Positions 1-11,869 are shown, counted from the stretch's first letter. The stretch is 64,000 bases of DNA from Crambe crambe (GCA_963924555.1 OZ004581.1:930001-994000); one strand, 5' to 3'. Notes: generated from the letters alone by a model not told the origin. Translations and numbers: made by a program.

Positions 1-503
1 TCTCAACGATTTGGAGGGCAGCAGCCAGGTCCTCAGGGTGACCCATGAGGGTGCCGTCATCGAGGTACCAAGCATTGAGGGAGAGGCCAGGGACTTCATC
101 CCTGATCTTCTCTATCAGAGGGTGGAGAGATAAGGCAAACCCCAATGGACCTAGGGGGTCCCCTTGCTGCACACCACAGGAGCTGCGGATGGTTTCTTTG
201 CCCATGAAGAGGAAAGGTTGGCAGGAATAGCATGCTTCAATCCAGGCAGAAAGGGTGGGGATGCGGTTACGAGTCTTCACAAACATGGCCTCCTGGCTAA
301 TGCAGTTGAAGGCATTACTGAAGTCAAGGAGGAGCGTCCATCGATGTCTTGGGAGGGAGGAAGACATTAGGTCGGAAGCAGCATGAATGATTGCTTCGCA
401 CCCGCCTTTGACACACACACCTAGTTGGAGGGGGGTGAGAGAGGAGAGGGCTGATTGGCGAGCGACATTAACAAGACACTTCGAGGTCAGCCGGCAGCCA
501 CAT
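1..503 (-). mobile_element. LINE-type reverse transcriptase relic
   Basis: Reading the minus strand from about 503 down to the window edge gives one continuous RT-like frame. It contains GGCEAIIHAASDL, then LLDFSNAFN (RT block A), GVQQGDPLGPLGFAL (block B-like) and YLDDGTLMG, where YLDD is the catalytic metal-binding core. This order is that of non-LTR retrotransposon reverse transcriptases. The frame starts abruptly near 503 without a start codon, so the insert is 5'-truncated, and it runs off the window at position 1. No stop codon is seen within the stretch, so this piece may be fairly young. The family within the non-LTR elements cannot be named from this fragment. Confidence 0.85.
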
Positions 504-635
504 ACATGCGCATGCGCAATGGGCCCGGGTTTAAAATTTCATTTTGAAATTAAAACGATCATAATAACTCAACTGTTTTTCAGCCAGACTATCCATCACT
601 GTGGTCCATCCTAGATGGGATGTTTCTCTAAAGAT

Positions 636-1310
636 GAAAATTCCAATGATAATCATAGCTAGCTATTGGCCTGCATTAATTACTTTGTATTCTTTTGATA
701 CTTCCATTAAGTTCGAGTTTTTGGAGTCCTTTGGCCAGTTCCCTCCATGTTGGTGTTCCATTTGCACACACACTCATGACATTATCTTGCCTAATCAACC
801 AAGCATTAGCCATATCAAGGTGGATGGAGCCCAGTGGCATTTTATTCACAGTGGCTGGAAGAAGACCCAATGCTTGGCCTAAAGCCTTCACTTGATCAGG
901 ACTAAGATCATCTATGACAGTCCTAACTTCAAAATTATGACGAACTCCTGTAAATTAAGAGAACATCATCACCCTGTATGAAGAAGGTATATACTCACCT
1001 AGTTCAGTAGTTCCATCAATCTTTCCAAGATCAATGGGCTCTGTGGAGAAGGTTTGCACTATAGAGTGAATATAAAAGGGAGTTAAAGATCCTGTCCTGA
1101 GCTCAGTGAGGATACTAATAGTAGCTATACTGAGGGCCCAAAGACTCAGCAAGGGCTTATCAAGTCACAAAGTAATGAGAAGGCATGTAACTCTCAAAAA
1201 TAAAACAACAACAATAATAATAACAACAAAAAAGCAACAAACATGTGATCATAACCACTGCATAATGTACGCACATATTATTGTACAGATTAAACAGCTG
1301 CTCACACTCT
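636..1310. repeat. Segmental duplication copy 1, part a
   Basis: This stretch is nearly identical to 18306-18995, including the Death-domain exon and its upstream micro-exon. Similarity stops at about 1308 after the shared string ending in gctgctcacac. Beyond that point copy 2 jumps to sequence matching 6139 onward. Confidence 0.9.
676..1040 (-). CDS. Terminal Death-domain exons of gene A
   Basis: Two exons can be joined with correct phase. A 42-nt exon (1040-999, acceptor CTTCTCCACAG, donor GTGAGT) encodes a linker ending DGTTELG. The last exon (947-676, acceptor TTTACAG, stop TAA at 676) encodes VRHNFEVRTVIDDL, DQVKALGQALGLLP and the tail with PTWRELAKGLQKLEL. The pattern of an L..LG..LGL helix, then W...LA.GL.. 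near the C-terminus is that of a Death domain, which makes homotypic contacts in apoptosis or immune adaptors. The micro-exon plus Death exon design recurs in gene G (39301-38973). The upstream exons of this gene are uncertain; candidates are at 10473-10435, 9343-9257 and 3089-2276. Death-fold assignment is by motif only. Confidence 0.65.
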
Positions 1311-2240
1311 TCCACTCAATAAGGAAAGCCCCTTGCTTGAACACATAAAATAACCACAATGGAATGCAAATACATATCTGCTTCATGGCGGGACTCTATT
1401 GGAAAAGAGTAAAAAGCTATAAGTAAAAAGTGGAGTATTTCAATCAAGAACTATGAATAGCAGCTAAATTCTCTCTGAGGAATTGTAAGAACAGCAATTA
1501 TAATCAAGTTGCCACTTAAACTCAATCTTTTATAGCATGATTTACATAGCTACTAACCTGATTTCCCTGGAGAATTTGGATAAAGGGAGGTAGCTAGGAG
1601 AAATAGTTGATTTTAAATTTATGATTCGGGTAGCTATACATTTTTGACATACATGAAAGTCCAAGCCATGCTGACACCAGACCAACTGCCAAGAAGACCA
1701 CACCACTTATTATGATGATGTATACTGGAGTTTTTTTTTTTTTTAAGTGAACAAAATTAATAAATAAATAAATAATAGCAGCTATAGCTATAAAACATTA
1801 TAATAATTATAATGATTGTACTATTATTATCTACATAAAGACAAAGTCATTTCCCCTTCACCTCCCTTCTCCCCTTCATAATCCCCTTGATCTCTTCCCC
1901 TTTCCTCTCCTGGTCCACCTTGATACTTTCCCCTCATGCCCCCTCCCTTCCCGGTGGCAAGTTTGGCAAAACAAGGAAGTGATTTCATGGAAGGATTGTA
2001 TGGGTGCATGCATGAGATGTATGACCATGTATATTAACTCTGCTTTGGTGACATGTCAACAAATTTTTATTCAATAGAAAACAACAACAACTAAAATACA
2101 GGATAGATGATCTATTATCAGAAATGTCTATGCTATAGGGTCTAAAATTAATGTAGACTCTTAAGAAAAAAATTCAATGTATCGGGTATAAGGTATACTT
2201 CATAGTCTTCTCTTTAGCTGCAAGATGGGATGTAATAGAG
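1050..2240. other. Intronic/intergenic, degenerate exon copy
   Basis: Mostly A/T-rich sequence with an AACAACAATAATAATAACAAC tract near 1205. At 1415-1377 the minus strand matches the polypyrimidine tract, CAATAG acceptor and first codons of the 10473-10435 exon (ESRHEAD against ESHLETD), but no good donor follows, so it looks like a decayed or alternative exon. A pyrimidine-rich strip lies at 1850-1945. No other gene is visible. Confidence 0.4.
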
Positions 2241-2247
2241 TCAGCAG

Positions 2248-3153
2248 CTACACATGTTTTAATAATGATACTGACCTTGCATTAGGATCTAGGCAAATGT
2301 GATCGTTGAGTAGCGAGAGTCTCACTGGTTGAACAAAGGCTTCTTTTTCATTCTTCCTCATTTTTGACAGCAAAGCTTTGGCTGCTTCTATGAGGAGAAC
2401 TTCAAGGGAATGCAAATATTTTTTCTCTTCCAGCAGCTCGCAAATGACTTTTAGCCACCACCCTCCTGCATGGTCTCCTTCATCGCCGAATGCAACATAT
2501 CCTTTATTTGTTGCTTCAGCCACAAGATAATTGCTTCCCATTGCGTACTTCATGGGTGGCAACTCTTCTTTGATTCCTTCCTTTGCTGAGGGCTGGTTCG
2601 ATGGATTTTTTATTACAGTCTTTTGAATATCACTTCCACGACAAGCATCGAATATGAATACCTTTGGAATCCCTCCAAGATGATCTTCTTTGAATTCCTC
2701 TGGGAATAAACGCTCAATTAATTCCCTCTTCTTTCGCACTTTTTCAAAATTATACATGTATAGGATTTCGTCGCCAGTTGGAACTGGGTGATTTTCAATA
2801 CGCACTTTATCATTGTCTCCATGACCAGAGACTATAAAGATTATGCAGCGGTAATTCTTGAAAGATTGACGTTTAAGTTCCTTCATTTTCTTTATATATC
2901 CCTTCAATACATCTTTTGTAGCTCCATGCGACCAATAAACATCAAAGTTTAAATTGTTGAATGCTGCTTCAAGTCTTTCACCATCTTTTTTAGTTGAATG
3001 AAGATGGTTATTCTTATTTGGATCTTCTTGGTAATCATTTGTCAGGATGATAGCAGCACCAATTTTGTCTGAATTATCTTTGATATCATCTAGAATCGCA
3101 TGATATGTTTGTATAAGTGCAAAATTTTGTACCCGCAAATAAGGTATGCCCAA
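2248..3153 (-). CDS. Caspase-like peptidase (C14) exon
   Basis: The minus frame encodes a caspase p20/p10-type domain. In order it has KIGAAIILTNDY (first strand), a long acidic and basic insert, KDGERLEAAFNNLNFDV, IIFIVSGHGD with the catalytic His of the SGHG motif, then IPKVFIFDACRGSD with the catalytic Cys in DACRG (QACRG in classical caspases). PPMKYAMGSNYLVAEAT corresponds to the substrate-pocket strand after the p20/p10 linker, and a small-subunit-like helix follows. No ATG opens the frame. A good acceptor (GATTCTAG) at 3091-3090 starts the exon at 3089 in phase 1, the phase used throughout the neighbouring Death-fold genes. A donor (AAG/GTCAGT) at 2275-2274 would end it at 2276; otherwise it stops at TAG 2248. 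Upstream exons, probably with a recruitment domain, are not identified. Both catalytic residues are present, so it could be active. Confidence 0.85.
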   Translation of the reverse strand: MGIPYLRVQNFALIQTYHAILDDIKDNSDKIGAAIILTNDYQEDPNKNNHLHSTKKDGERLEAAFNNLNFDVYWSHGATKDVLKGYIKKMKELKRQSFKNYRCIIFIVSGHGDNDKVRIENHPVPTGDEILYMYNFEKVRKKRELIERLFPEEFKEDHLGGIPKVFIFDACRGSDIQKTVIKNPSNQPSAKEGIKEELPPMKYAMGSNYLVAEATNKGYVAFGDEGDHAGGWWLKVICELLEEKKYLHSLEVLLIEAAKALLSKMRKNEKEAFVQPVRLSLLNDHICLDPNARSVSLLKHV

Positions 3154-3159
3154 TCAATA

Positions 3160-3750
3160 TTCAGAGCTTTAGAAAAAAGAGGGTGGGTATGAGACTTCAA
3201 CTAGGCAGGGGCCTCAACTTCTATGGCTTCCCATGGAGTAATTAATCTAATCAAGAATTGTGATTTTCTTCTTAATTTTGTTACTGTGTAAGCTAGTGCA
3301 CACGCACAGTGTGTAAGGAAAAAATAATAATTGCACACAGGGTGAATGGTATATGACTGTTATTCTTAAGTTCAAAGGTTATAGGAGTTTCATTCCTTCC
3401 TTGTTTTGTTCCTCCCCCAACTTAACTTGGCTCCTCCACCCCTGGTGCTACAAGAACATGATAGTGTATGGTAGTGTATGTTACAAGGGCAATGTAGAAC
3501 ATTGAGTCCCAGCAAGTGAGCGAGCATTCCTATAGGCTTTTATGCTGATATTCATTTGTGCTTCAACTCCTTAGAAGATTTTGCTGAGTTTATATGTAAG
3601 TGGCAGGCAGCTGCATACATAGAAAGATGTAATACTTACCCCAAAGCAGCCTAGTGCCTACAATCCGCTTCATAAGCCCTTGTGCCTGCTGCCCAAAAGG
3701 CTGTATCAATTTTGAGCATGTGCATTATGCAGCCACAGGGTGCTACTTAT
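3160..3750. other. No gene seen
   Basis: I see no supported exon or element here. It may hold intron or promoter sequence of the caspase-like gene. No conserved motif stands out on either strand. Confidence 0.3.
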
Positions 3751-4197
3751 ACAAGTGAGTGCAAAAAATTCCTCCTAAATAAAAAGTGAAGTAGGGATGG
3801 CCATAAAATTTAGCTGCATTATTACTATTCCTATCACTCCTAGCCCTCCTAATTTCAATAACCGCACCTATATCCTACTTCTCTTCCCCTAAGTGAGTCA
3901 AGTAACCCCTTACTCGTACCCACAGCAATATTACAAAACTACTATTCCTACTTCACTCCTAGGCCTCCTAAATGGGTGTGGCTATTTAAATTAGGAGGCC
4001 TAGGAGTGAAGTAGGAATAGTAGTTTTGTAATATTGCTGTGGGTACGGGTAAAGGGTTACTTAACTCACTTAGGGGGAGAGAAGTAGGATATAGGTGTGG
4101 TTATTGGGCTAGGAGTGATAGGAATAGTTAATAATGCAGCTTTATGGCCATCCCTACTTCACTTTTTATTTAGAAGAAATTTTTTGCGCTCACTTGT
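3751..4197. mobile_element. Palindromic MITE, family 1
   Basis: Inverted repeat of about 447 bp. The outer arms read acaagtgagtgcaaaaaatt at the left and the complement, ending gcgctcacttgt, at the right. Arms continue through aagtgaagtagggatggcca and an inner hairpin (ctaggcctcctaaatgggtg region) centred near 3975. It has no coding capacity. A shorter relative with the same termini is at 15738-15998, so this is a mobile family and not a local hairpin. Confidence 0.8.
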
Positions 4198-4689
4198 TTC
4201 CATTCTTTTTTTTTTGTAATTAGATATAGAAATTCACAACAACCTTTTTAATCTCTCTTTTATCTTCCTCTTTGTAGGTACGTAGCATTTGGGATCACAG
4301 ATTAGCTAGTTATAACAAAATTTGTGTATTATTCTATATCTAAATAATGTGCATGGCAGAGCCTCCAACCATACTGATTCCTCAATATTTTTTACTGAAA
4401 TTATATTTTATAACATAATAGCTTGTATTAAAAAAGGCTGAAATCAGGTTGGAGGCGCACACACTGGCATGGTGAAGTGAGCAGACTACATACAGCAATG
4501 TAAGATGAGCATCTATACTGAGGAGTGGCTGGAACAGCACCATCTGACCGGAATAGATAGCTAGTTAAGCGATTAAACTGAAGAGCTAGCTTAGTTAGCG
4601 AAAATGGGAGCCTGAAGTCAAAGTGCACACTCTTCACAGGTTGGAGGCACTGGCATGGTGAAGAATCAGTACTGAGGAATGACTGAAAC

Positions 4690-5180
4690 ACCATCTGACC
4701 AGAACAATAGCTAGCTAAACGAAGCTAGCTCTAGCAGGTGGCTCTAGCTCGTGCGCTTCTATGTGGCCCCGGCTTCCAAAAAAATGGCGAAGAAAGATTA
4801 GCTAATGTTCTGAGTGCTGCCGATATCACTGAATTGTGAATCGAACTGTAGTCAAAACTAATAGCGAAAGATCAGCCTCTAGGTGCCGCTCTAATGGATG
4901 GCCTGAACAGAATTTTGATAACTATAGCCAGTAAGTCAGTACGTCGATCTTATTTATTATTATTATTATGTTAAATAACCAGAACAAAAGTCAATTTTAG
5001 ATATCGTTTTTTTCTTATGTTAGCGAATGAATTTTAGATTTTTGAACATTCCTCTGTCTTCTGTGTAGCTGTGATGAATCACTGTAGCCTTCTGAGAACC
5101 TATAGAGTAAATGTAGAAGAGAAAGAAGAGTTTTTAGTTTATACAGTCTTATGACCTTTGACCTGCCATCCCTACTTAGA
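4690..5180. repeat. Dispersed repeat, inverted relative at 14.9-15.35 kb
   Basis: The block contains ggcgaagaaagattagctaa, the cacctagaggctgatctttc complement and ctgccatccctac. All of these reappear in reverse orientation at 14878-15350. Similarity is high but indel-rich, as for old transposon copies. No open frame is convincing in either copy. Confidence 0.65.
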
Positions 5181-5189
5181 GAGTGCTAG

Positions 5190-6190
5190 CGCACTCTCTG
5201 ATGACACAGTATGTACAACATGACACACCTGGAGTGTAGACTTATATCTAGTTATGTGCTTGTAGCACAGAAGGGTGAGTGAAGCAACACAGCCTGCTTT
5301 TGCGAAAACTTTAAATGTTGCATTATGATATTTTGGAGTTGCATGCCCTCTTCTCATAGAGTCTACAAGCCCTTGATACTACTAACCTAGCTTCTCTGAA
5401 TCTAATCTCTGCCTCTTTTGTCCAGCCTTAGTTTTGGCATTCGCTTCACTTTCCATCGTTAGCTAAAAGTTAGCTATTTTGTGCATGCATGCAGTATTTT
5501 ACCCTCAGGGCTTGACGTACGTACGTACCAATATATATATATATATTGCCACTATCCAGTTTGTACACCATAGAGAGGGGCTTGCTTCGCTCGTGACTTG
5601 AGAATCAGCTCACTCGCTCCACTCGCTTGCTGAATTAAGGGGTAGTGCTTAGTCTATACTCACCTTAGCTAGCTATGGCAGGATATAAAATAGTTAGAAC
5701 ATTGGTGCCATGGGTTTTATGGATTATAAACGACCCTTGCCCTTGGGTGCACTCGGGTTGTTTATAATCCATAAAACCCTGGCACCCATGTTTTAATTAT
5801 TACATACACTAATCCATAATACCATACACTAGCTACATTTTTACCTTCATGTTTAGTGGCTGCACTTTCTTGTCTCCATGGAGATTAAACGTTGTTTCCA
5901 TGGACGACGGGCAATATGACTCATAATGCCCATCGTTCATGATGACGGGCATTATATGGCTTATCTTGATCTTGCCCACGCATGGGATATAAGGTATTAT
6001 GGAGTAGTGTATGGTATTATGGAGTAAGTGTATGATATTATGGGGTAGTGTATGGTGTGTATGGTATTATGTAGTATGTGCTGCAAGAGTGGCAGGTGCC
6101 TGTGCTAGAAGTTGTGACTATGACTACCGTAGAAGGAAGTACGTGGATTGTACTTAGCGGCAAATTCCTGAGGTCTCCTGTTAGAAACCC
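5190..6190. other. Non-coding with a hairpin at 5697-5799
   Basis: A near-perfect hairpin pairs gggttttatggattataaac (5713) with gtttataatccataaaaccc (5760). It looks like another small palindromic element. Short direct repeats of gtatggtattatggagtag type occur at 5990-6075. A cgtacgtacgtacc/atatatat stretch lies at 5516-5545. No gene is seen. Confidence 0.5.
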
Positions 6191-6193
6191 AAT

Positions 6194-8485
6194 GCATAGG
6201 TGCCGGAATAGGGTGGGCAGGGGCAGCTAGGGCCTCCCCACTTTTTAGCAAATGCGATATTCTAAATAATGCACATGTTGATAATGGTCGTCATAATCAT
6301 TAGCACCTTTAGGTGTATTCCGCATAGCTATGCGCATGGCTAGTATGGCTTTAGTTCAGAGATGTCTGAGGTTACTCTATCTAAGCCAAATCAACCAAGG
6401 AAGTTTACTTTTCCCAAGAGGAGATTTGGCAAAAAGGTAAACATTCACAATAGCTAAGTGCATTTTGAGGTTTTAGTAATTTTTAAATTAGGTAGAAGTG
6501 AAAAGATCTTTTCAACCATCATGGTTTGATAGGTGGCCATGGCTACACTATAATGAGTGTGATGATACTGTTGTTTGCTTCACATGCAAAAAGGCTAGTT
6601 CAGAAAATAAGTTGCAATGGGCTTCAAATGCAGATGCCGCTTTCATAGAGAGAGGGTTTTCAAATTGGAAGGATGCATGTAAAAAAATTGATACACACCA
6701 AAAAAGTAAAACTCATGAAGAGTCTGTATTGAAGATTGTTACCATACCTGTTTCAATGAAAGATATAGGTGAAAGCTTATCTTCTCAGCTTAAAATTGAA
6801 AGGCTTGAGCACAGGCATTGCTTCCTAAAAATTGTTTCAGTTTTGAAATTTCTTGCTAGACAAGGTATTGCAATAAGAGGCCACGGAGATAATGAGAAAG
6901 ATTCCAATTTTTTTCAGCTTTTGCAACTTAGAGGAGAAGATGATGCAAAGCTGAATGCATGGCTCAAGAAAAAAACTGACAAATACACTTCTAGTGATAT
7001 TCAGAACGAAATACTGAAAGTGATGTCTTTGCGTATTTTGTGCGATATCTCGTCTCTAATTCAATCTGCTCAATTCTTTTCAGTTATGGTGGATGAAACT
7101 ACGGACATATCAAATAAGGAACAAGTAGTTTTGTGTTTTAGGTGGATTGACAAATACCTAGAAGCACATGAAGAATTTATCGGCCTATATTTGGTTGGTT
7201 CTACTGCAGCTTCTGCACTTTTTAGTGTTATTAAAGATGTATTTGCAAGAATGAATATTGATATAAAGAATTAAGAAGGCAATGCTATGATGGAGCATCT
7301 TCTATGTCTGGCTCTAGATCTGGGGTTGCTACTTGTATATTGCAAGAAGAGCCAAGAGCTCTTTATACTCACTGTTATGGCCACTCATTAAATTTAGCCT
7401 GTTCTGATACAATTAAAGAGTGCAGATTGATGAGAAATGCACTAGATGTTGTGCAAGAAATTACAAAATTGGTGAAAAAATCACCTCGCCGTGATAGCAC
7501 TCTACAATCTATCAAACAGCAGTTATCATCTGATAGTCCAGGATTGCGTGTCCTGTGCCCAACAAGATGGACAGTTTGTGCTAATGCACTTCACAGTATC
7601 TATATTAACTATGAAGCATCATTGATGCAACTTTGGAAAGAATCTCTTGATTTTGTTAAAGAGACTGACATGAGGACTCGTATCATTGGAGTACAGTCAT
7701 ACATGAAAAAATTTGATTTCTTTTTTGGCATCATGCTAGGTGAGCTAGTATTACGACACAGTGATAACCTCAGCAAAACACTTCAATCTCCGAAACTATC
7801 GGCTGCAGAGGCTCAAACTGTAGTAGCAATGACTGTTAAAACATTGGAGTCCCTCAGAACAGAAGAAAAGTTTAAACTTTTTTGGACTAATATTGTCAAA
7901 AAAAGTGATGAACTATCAGTAGATGATCCTGAATTGCCGAGGGGAAAGAAGACTCCAAGGAGGCATGAAATTGGTCAATCTACAGGAGATTTTGTCGAAG
8001 ATGTCGAGACCAATTACAGAGTTATCTACTATGCTGCACTAGACCAAGTCACAAACAGCATTAAGAGTCGTTTTGAGCAACCAGGTCATCGAGTTTATTG
8101 TCACTTGGAGTCTCTCCTTTTAAAAGCTGTCGATAAGGAAGAAGACATGGAATTTATTTGTAATTTTTATGGAAATGACTTCAATAGAGATATGCTTGAA
8201 ATGCAGTTGGGTATAATGTCTAGCAACATTCCTGAAAAGTCTATAAAATATAGCCTCAATGACCTTATACAGTACATGAAAGGTTTATCTGATGGACAGA
8301 GGATCTTAGTCTAGTGGATATAGGAAATGAATTTGTCCATGGCTCAGTACATCGTCAACATATATTTGGAAAATTCTTAGAAACTGATAGCTAATTGAAG
8401 TAGAGAATTATATACATATTTGTTGTGGAAATAATTATAGGTTATCACTATTAATGGAAGGCCTCCCCACTTAAAAATTCCTATG
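6194..8485 (+). mobile_element. hAT transposon copy 1
   Basis: The left end reads cataggtgccggaatagggt followed by a G/C-rich subterminal stretch ending cctccccactttt. The right end reads cctccccacttaaaaattcctatg, so the ends form an imperfect terminal inverted repeat starting CATAGG. No clear 8-bp target duplication remains. The internal gene is a zinc-finger hAT transposase. It shares the termini type with the small MITEs at 42260, 52285 and 58101. Confidence 0.75.
6336..8313 (+). pseudogene. hAT transposase, ZMYM/TTF-finger type, broken
   Basis: Exon 1 (6336-6435) has lost one base relative to copy 2 and is out of frame from its sixth codon. After a 55-bp intron, the main frame starts VEVKRSFQPSWFDRWPWLHY and has the TTF-type zinc finger around VCFTCKKAS with KSKTHEES. 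It continues through the catalytic-core start MVDETTDIS. A frame break at about 7273 (ATAAAGAATTAAGA) separates this from the second frame (QCYDGASSMSG, HCYGHSLNLA, LCPTRWT), which are hAT RNase-H-like core landmarks. About 190 bp are deleted after DGQR, removing the C-terminal dimerisation segment still seen in copy 2. Non-functional. Confidence 0.9.
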
Positions 8486-8805
8486 AATAGAACTAGTGAA
8501 ATGCCAAAGTCTATAAAAGAAGACATTCAGGTCCTGTTATAACTATAAATGCTTCTGAAAGGTCATATTCCTAGTGGATGTTACAAATAATCCATGAGAA
8601 CAATATTCATGTTAAGCATAGATCATATGTCATTTATTTTTTTGAATATGACTTTAAAATCACTGAAACCTAATGTGTGTCAGAACTTGCTGAGTACTAT
8701 AAAAGAAAGAGTATGGTGAGTATTCATCATGTAAGGACCAACTGAAATCTGATTAGACCCAAGTCATGTGACCAGCAATAAAACACTTATGACTAACTTT
8801 GCGTC

Positions 8806-8882
8806 TTTTAATGAGGCACACTCGCATCATCCTCGCTCGTGTGCACACATTAAAAGACGCAAAGTCAGCTAGGCATGTTATT
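8806..8882. repeat. Hairpin, tgcgtcttttaat arms
   Basis: tttgcgtcttttaatgaggc is followed by an A/C-rich loop and the complement attaaaagacgcaaag. The same hairpin is in the duplicate at 21846-21911, and a degraded relative is near 61480. Probably a tiny non-autonomous element. Confidence 0.6.
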
Positions 8883-9256
8883 GCTATCTAGCTATTATAT
8901 TTCATCCCTTCCTCAGGGGTGGAGACAGCTACCAAAAAGGGGGGGGGGGTGACACTTAGCCTTGTCCCCAGGCCTTACTCTCCTCCATAAGTGTGAATTG
9001 CTTGCTTGCTTGCTAATTACTTGTTACATGTAACAGTATCATCAACTGAAACACACACATACGTAAGCATACACATACAATATATATCCGAACAGGGGGG
9101 AGGGGGGGAGGGAAAGAAATTTTTGAGAGGTTTTATTACTGCCCAAGCAGTGAAGAACTGTTTGTTTGCAAGCCATCAAATCCAGCTCTTATTAACATGC
9201 ACATGGTGATATTAGATGCATGCTGCAATTGAATGTAGAATATTAGACTGACTTAC

Positions 9257-9343
9257 CAGGCACGGCTCCACCACTAACAGGCTTTTTTCCACCACTAACA
9301 GACTTTTTTCCACCACCTTGAACTGGCTTTTTTTCACCACCTT
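9257..9343 (-). CDS. Linker exon with GGGKKPVSG repeats (gene A)
   Basis: An 87-nt exon is bounded by acceptor GAGCAG and donor GTAAGT, in phase 1 on both sides. It encodes a low-complexity Gly/Lys linker made of three near-copies of GGGKKPVSG (GGEKKPVQG, GGGKKSVSG, GGGKKPVSG), ending GAVPG. The same exon in the duplicate (22371-22284) has an extra A that shifts the frame. Such basic flexible linkers connect domains in the Death-fold genes of this window. The function of the repeat is unknown. Confidence 0.55.
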
Positions 9344-9889
9344 CTGCTCAGCAAAATATAACAAGTTAGCTAGTCTTTTAGACTAGAATGTCTCGGCACA
9401 ACTTCTTAACATCATAATTAGCTATAGTAGCTATTATAAATGTTTTGGTTTGGAAATGCATAAGCTATTAGAAGTTTCATGGTCATACTGTCAGCAGCTC
9501 ACTCCCTTGATGTGCTAGCCTTGATTGTTATTTTCATATCTCCTGTTTTTGGTACTTGCGATGAAATGGTAAAGGGTTGACACGATTGATAATGCTATGT
9601 TTTTGTACTACGTGGTAGCTGACACGATTTGGTGTTCCCTCATTGTTCATAGCTTACTTGTAGGCAAAAGATTACCAAGTAGCTAGAGGGTGGCCTCTGA
9701 CTATATGTTCTAGTTTATTCACATACTTTTCAGTGATAGTTCTGCACATTTTACGCCAGGCATCTTGGGACTCCATGACTCTTTTTTCTAACGTTTTATG
9801 CACATGCATGTATGGTTGCATGGTCTAAACTTTGAACACATGTATGTACATACGGTTGACCTGGCACTGTGTCTTGGCACTAGCTCCAG

Positions 9890-11640
9890 TGCCAAGACAA
9901 AAAAGTAGTAGTAGGGACAATGTGCAACATTTCATACGAGCAAGCAAGAATGAGCATATGAGACGAGAAGGGTAACCAGCTAAATTTTTTTCATAGCTAG
10001 CAACCAGGGGTCCAAGTCCCATGAGGGTTTTAGTTTACATTTCAACTTTCAACCTGAGTTAGCAGGCCACCTCTTTATAGCTAACAGCCATTTCTTGCTG
10101 GCTCGAGGGTGACCACTATAACCAGGTTCCGATAGTATATAGGCTTAACTATTACAGCTTCCTACATAATGCAGCTGCCTGATTGGAACCCTATCAGCTC
10201 TTTGAAAAATAAACAAAAACCATTACAAAAAAGCAACATCTACAAGTGGCATGCTCTTTCAATCCTAGAACTTTACAAAATATCCCCTAACAATGCAGCA
10301 GCATGGTTGGTATTGGATGCTATAAGCTAAATAGAGTCTAATGATAATATAATGGGTCTAGGGGATATCCCATTCTTAGAAATACATTCCATTCCATTGG
10401 TAGAGGTAGCCTGGTTAATGTATTTTAAACTTACCAGGTATGAGATCGTCTGAGTCTGTTTCAAGGTGGGACTCTATTGGAAAAGAGTAAAAAGCTATAA
10501 GTAAAAACTAGAATAACATCATAGTTGGACATAATCATGGTAGCACTGTGATAACCCCTTAATGACTAGGGATATACTAGTATAATTATTGTATATCTGT
10601 AATTTCATAGAAATTCCCCTAATGGTTTTTGATTACCGCCTTAATGACTTAATGGAATTCTATGAATTTAAAATAATTTGTAGGGATATACTAGTATCCA
10701 ACCGTCCCAATTTGGCTGGGACACTCACAATATTATAGCTCTTATCCTGGTCCCGCCCGACATAATGCTCTAACAATGACTTATCCCGACAGATAGAGCT
10801 ACATGGAGCTAATTTTATTAATAATAGCTAGTTACTTCAGCTGCAGCATTATTACAGCACACATATGATCGGGTTATAGACAAATAACATCATGATATCC
10901 AGCATGGATCTCTGTTTTTCTAAAGCTCAAGTTTAATCAAAAATGGGTGATGGTGTTTAATAAAAAGTGGGTGTGGTCAAGTTTCGCGTGCGCTGCATAG
11001 ACTGTCCCTATATTCCATTTCCAGAAGTTGGCAAGTAACACAATTGATTAATATATAGCTAACTATTTGCATTCACCTGCCACTTTGATCATTCACTATA
11101 GCTAACTGCTACAACTATTCTTAACCAAATTTTAAATTTCAAACACCAGCCGAGACTGAATAATCAGCTCTCTGTTGATGTATCAAACTAGAAGAATTGA
11201 GAAAGTTATAGCAGTTATGGTGAATGCAAATAGACTTTAGGTGGAGGAATAGTGATTGCTTTGGGGAGGTTATAAAGATGAGACCATAAACACAAATGAA
11301 AGCTCATTATTAATTTTGTATAATTTTGAGATAATAGCTAGCTGGCTATACAAGATTCAGGCATACACATGTTTTGTTATGGTGGTGTCAACTGAGTGGA
11401 TGGGTGGGATCAAGATATGAAAGGAAAGTGTCATGCATGGTGATGATTTACTTTCCTAGCTATAGGAAGTTAGCTACTTTTGCTTCAAGGAGATGAGAAA
11501 ATTCAAGATGTGCAAGTATTTTGTTTTAATAATGTAGGGCAATGTGTAACATTTGACAGAAGCAAGCTATGGCTTAGGCTCTAATTCATTTGTGCTTCAA
11601 ATGCTTGCTTGTTTTCTATAGTCAGGCAATATACCAATCG
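9890..11640 (-). other. Intronic region with linker exon 10435-10473
   Basis: A 39-nt exon (10473-10435, acceptor CCAATAG, donor GTAAGT, phase 1/1) encodes SHLETDSDDLIPG, an acidic linker that fits the chain of phase-1 linker exons in this gene family. The rest is A/T-rich with the paired string gggatatactagtat at 10569 and 10683. A further relic of the promoter-like or intron sequence lies at 11150-11200. No other exon is supported. Confidence 0.45.
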
Positions 11641-11648
11641 CCAGGCCA

Positions 11649-11811
11649 GGTACACTGTGCATTAGTCTTGTGAGCCAGACGTACGTATTGCAGAAGAAGG
11701 GGGAGGGAGAAAGAAAATACTTGCGTCTTTCACCAGACGTATTTTCTCCTTCTCCCTCCCCTTTCTTCCGCAATACATCTGCTGGCTCACGAGATAAACT
11801 GTGCACTTGGG
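11649..11811. mobile_element. Palindromic MITE, family 2
   Basis: The arms pair gtgagccagacgtacgtatt with the complement near gcaatacatctgctggctcac. The inner parts (gggggagggagaaagaaaat and attttctccttctccctccc) also pair. Outer bases tacactgtgc and ctgtgcactt extend the match. No coding capacity. Confidence 0.65.
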
Positions 11812-11869
11812 ATTTCAAGTGTGTCAACCCTTTACCAACTTCAATAATTGAAGGCTAGCTTGCCAAGCA

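Larger units (their letters stand above)
6139..9890. repeat. Segmental duplication copy 1, part b
   Basis: Near-identical to 19015-22910 over about 3.7 kb, including the hAT insertion, the hairpin at 8806-8882 and the lysine/glycine linker exon at 9257-9343. Differences are mostly small indels plus one deletion of about 190 bp within the transposase. Confidence 0.9.

Noticed and set aside
45-614. Plus-strand open frames at the window start
   Set aside because: They are the antisense of a minus-strand reverse-transcriptase frame that has clear catalytic motifs.
9825-10022. Signal-peptide-like small frame (minus)
   Set aside because: No homologue in the duplicated copy at 22.8-22.9 kb keeps the frame, and no splice sites or start context support it.
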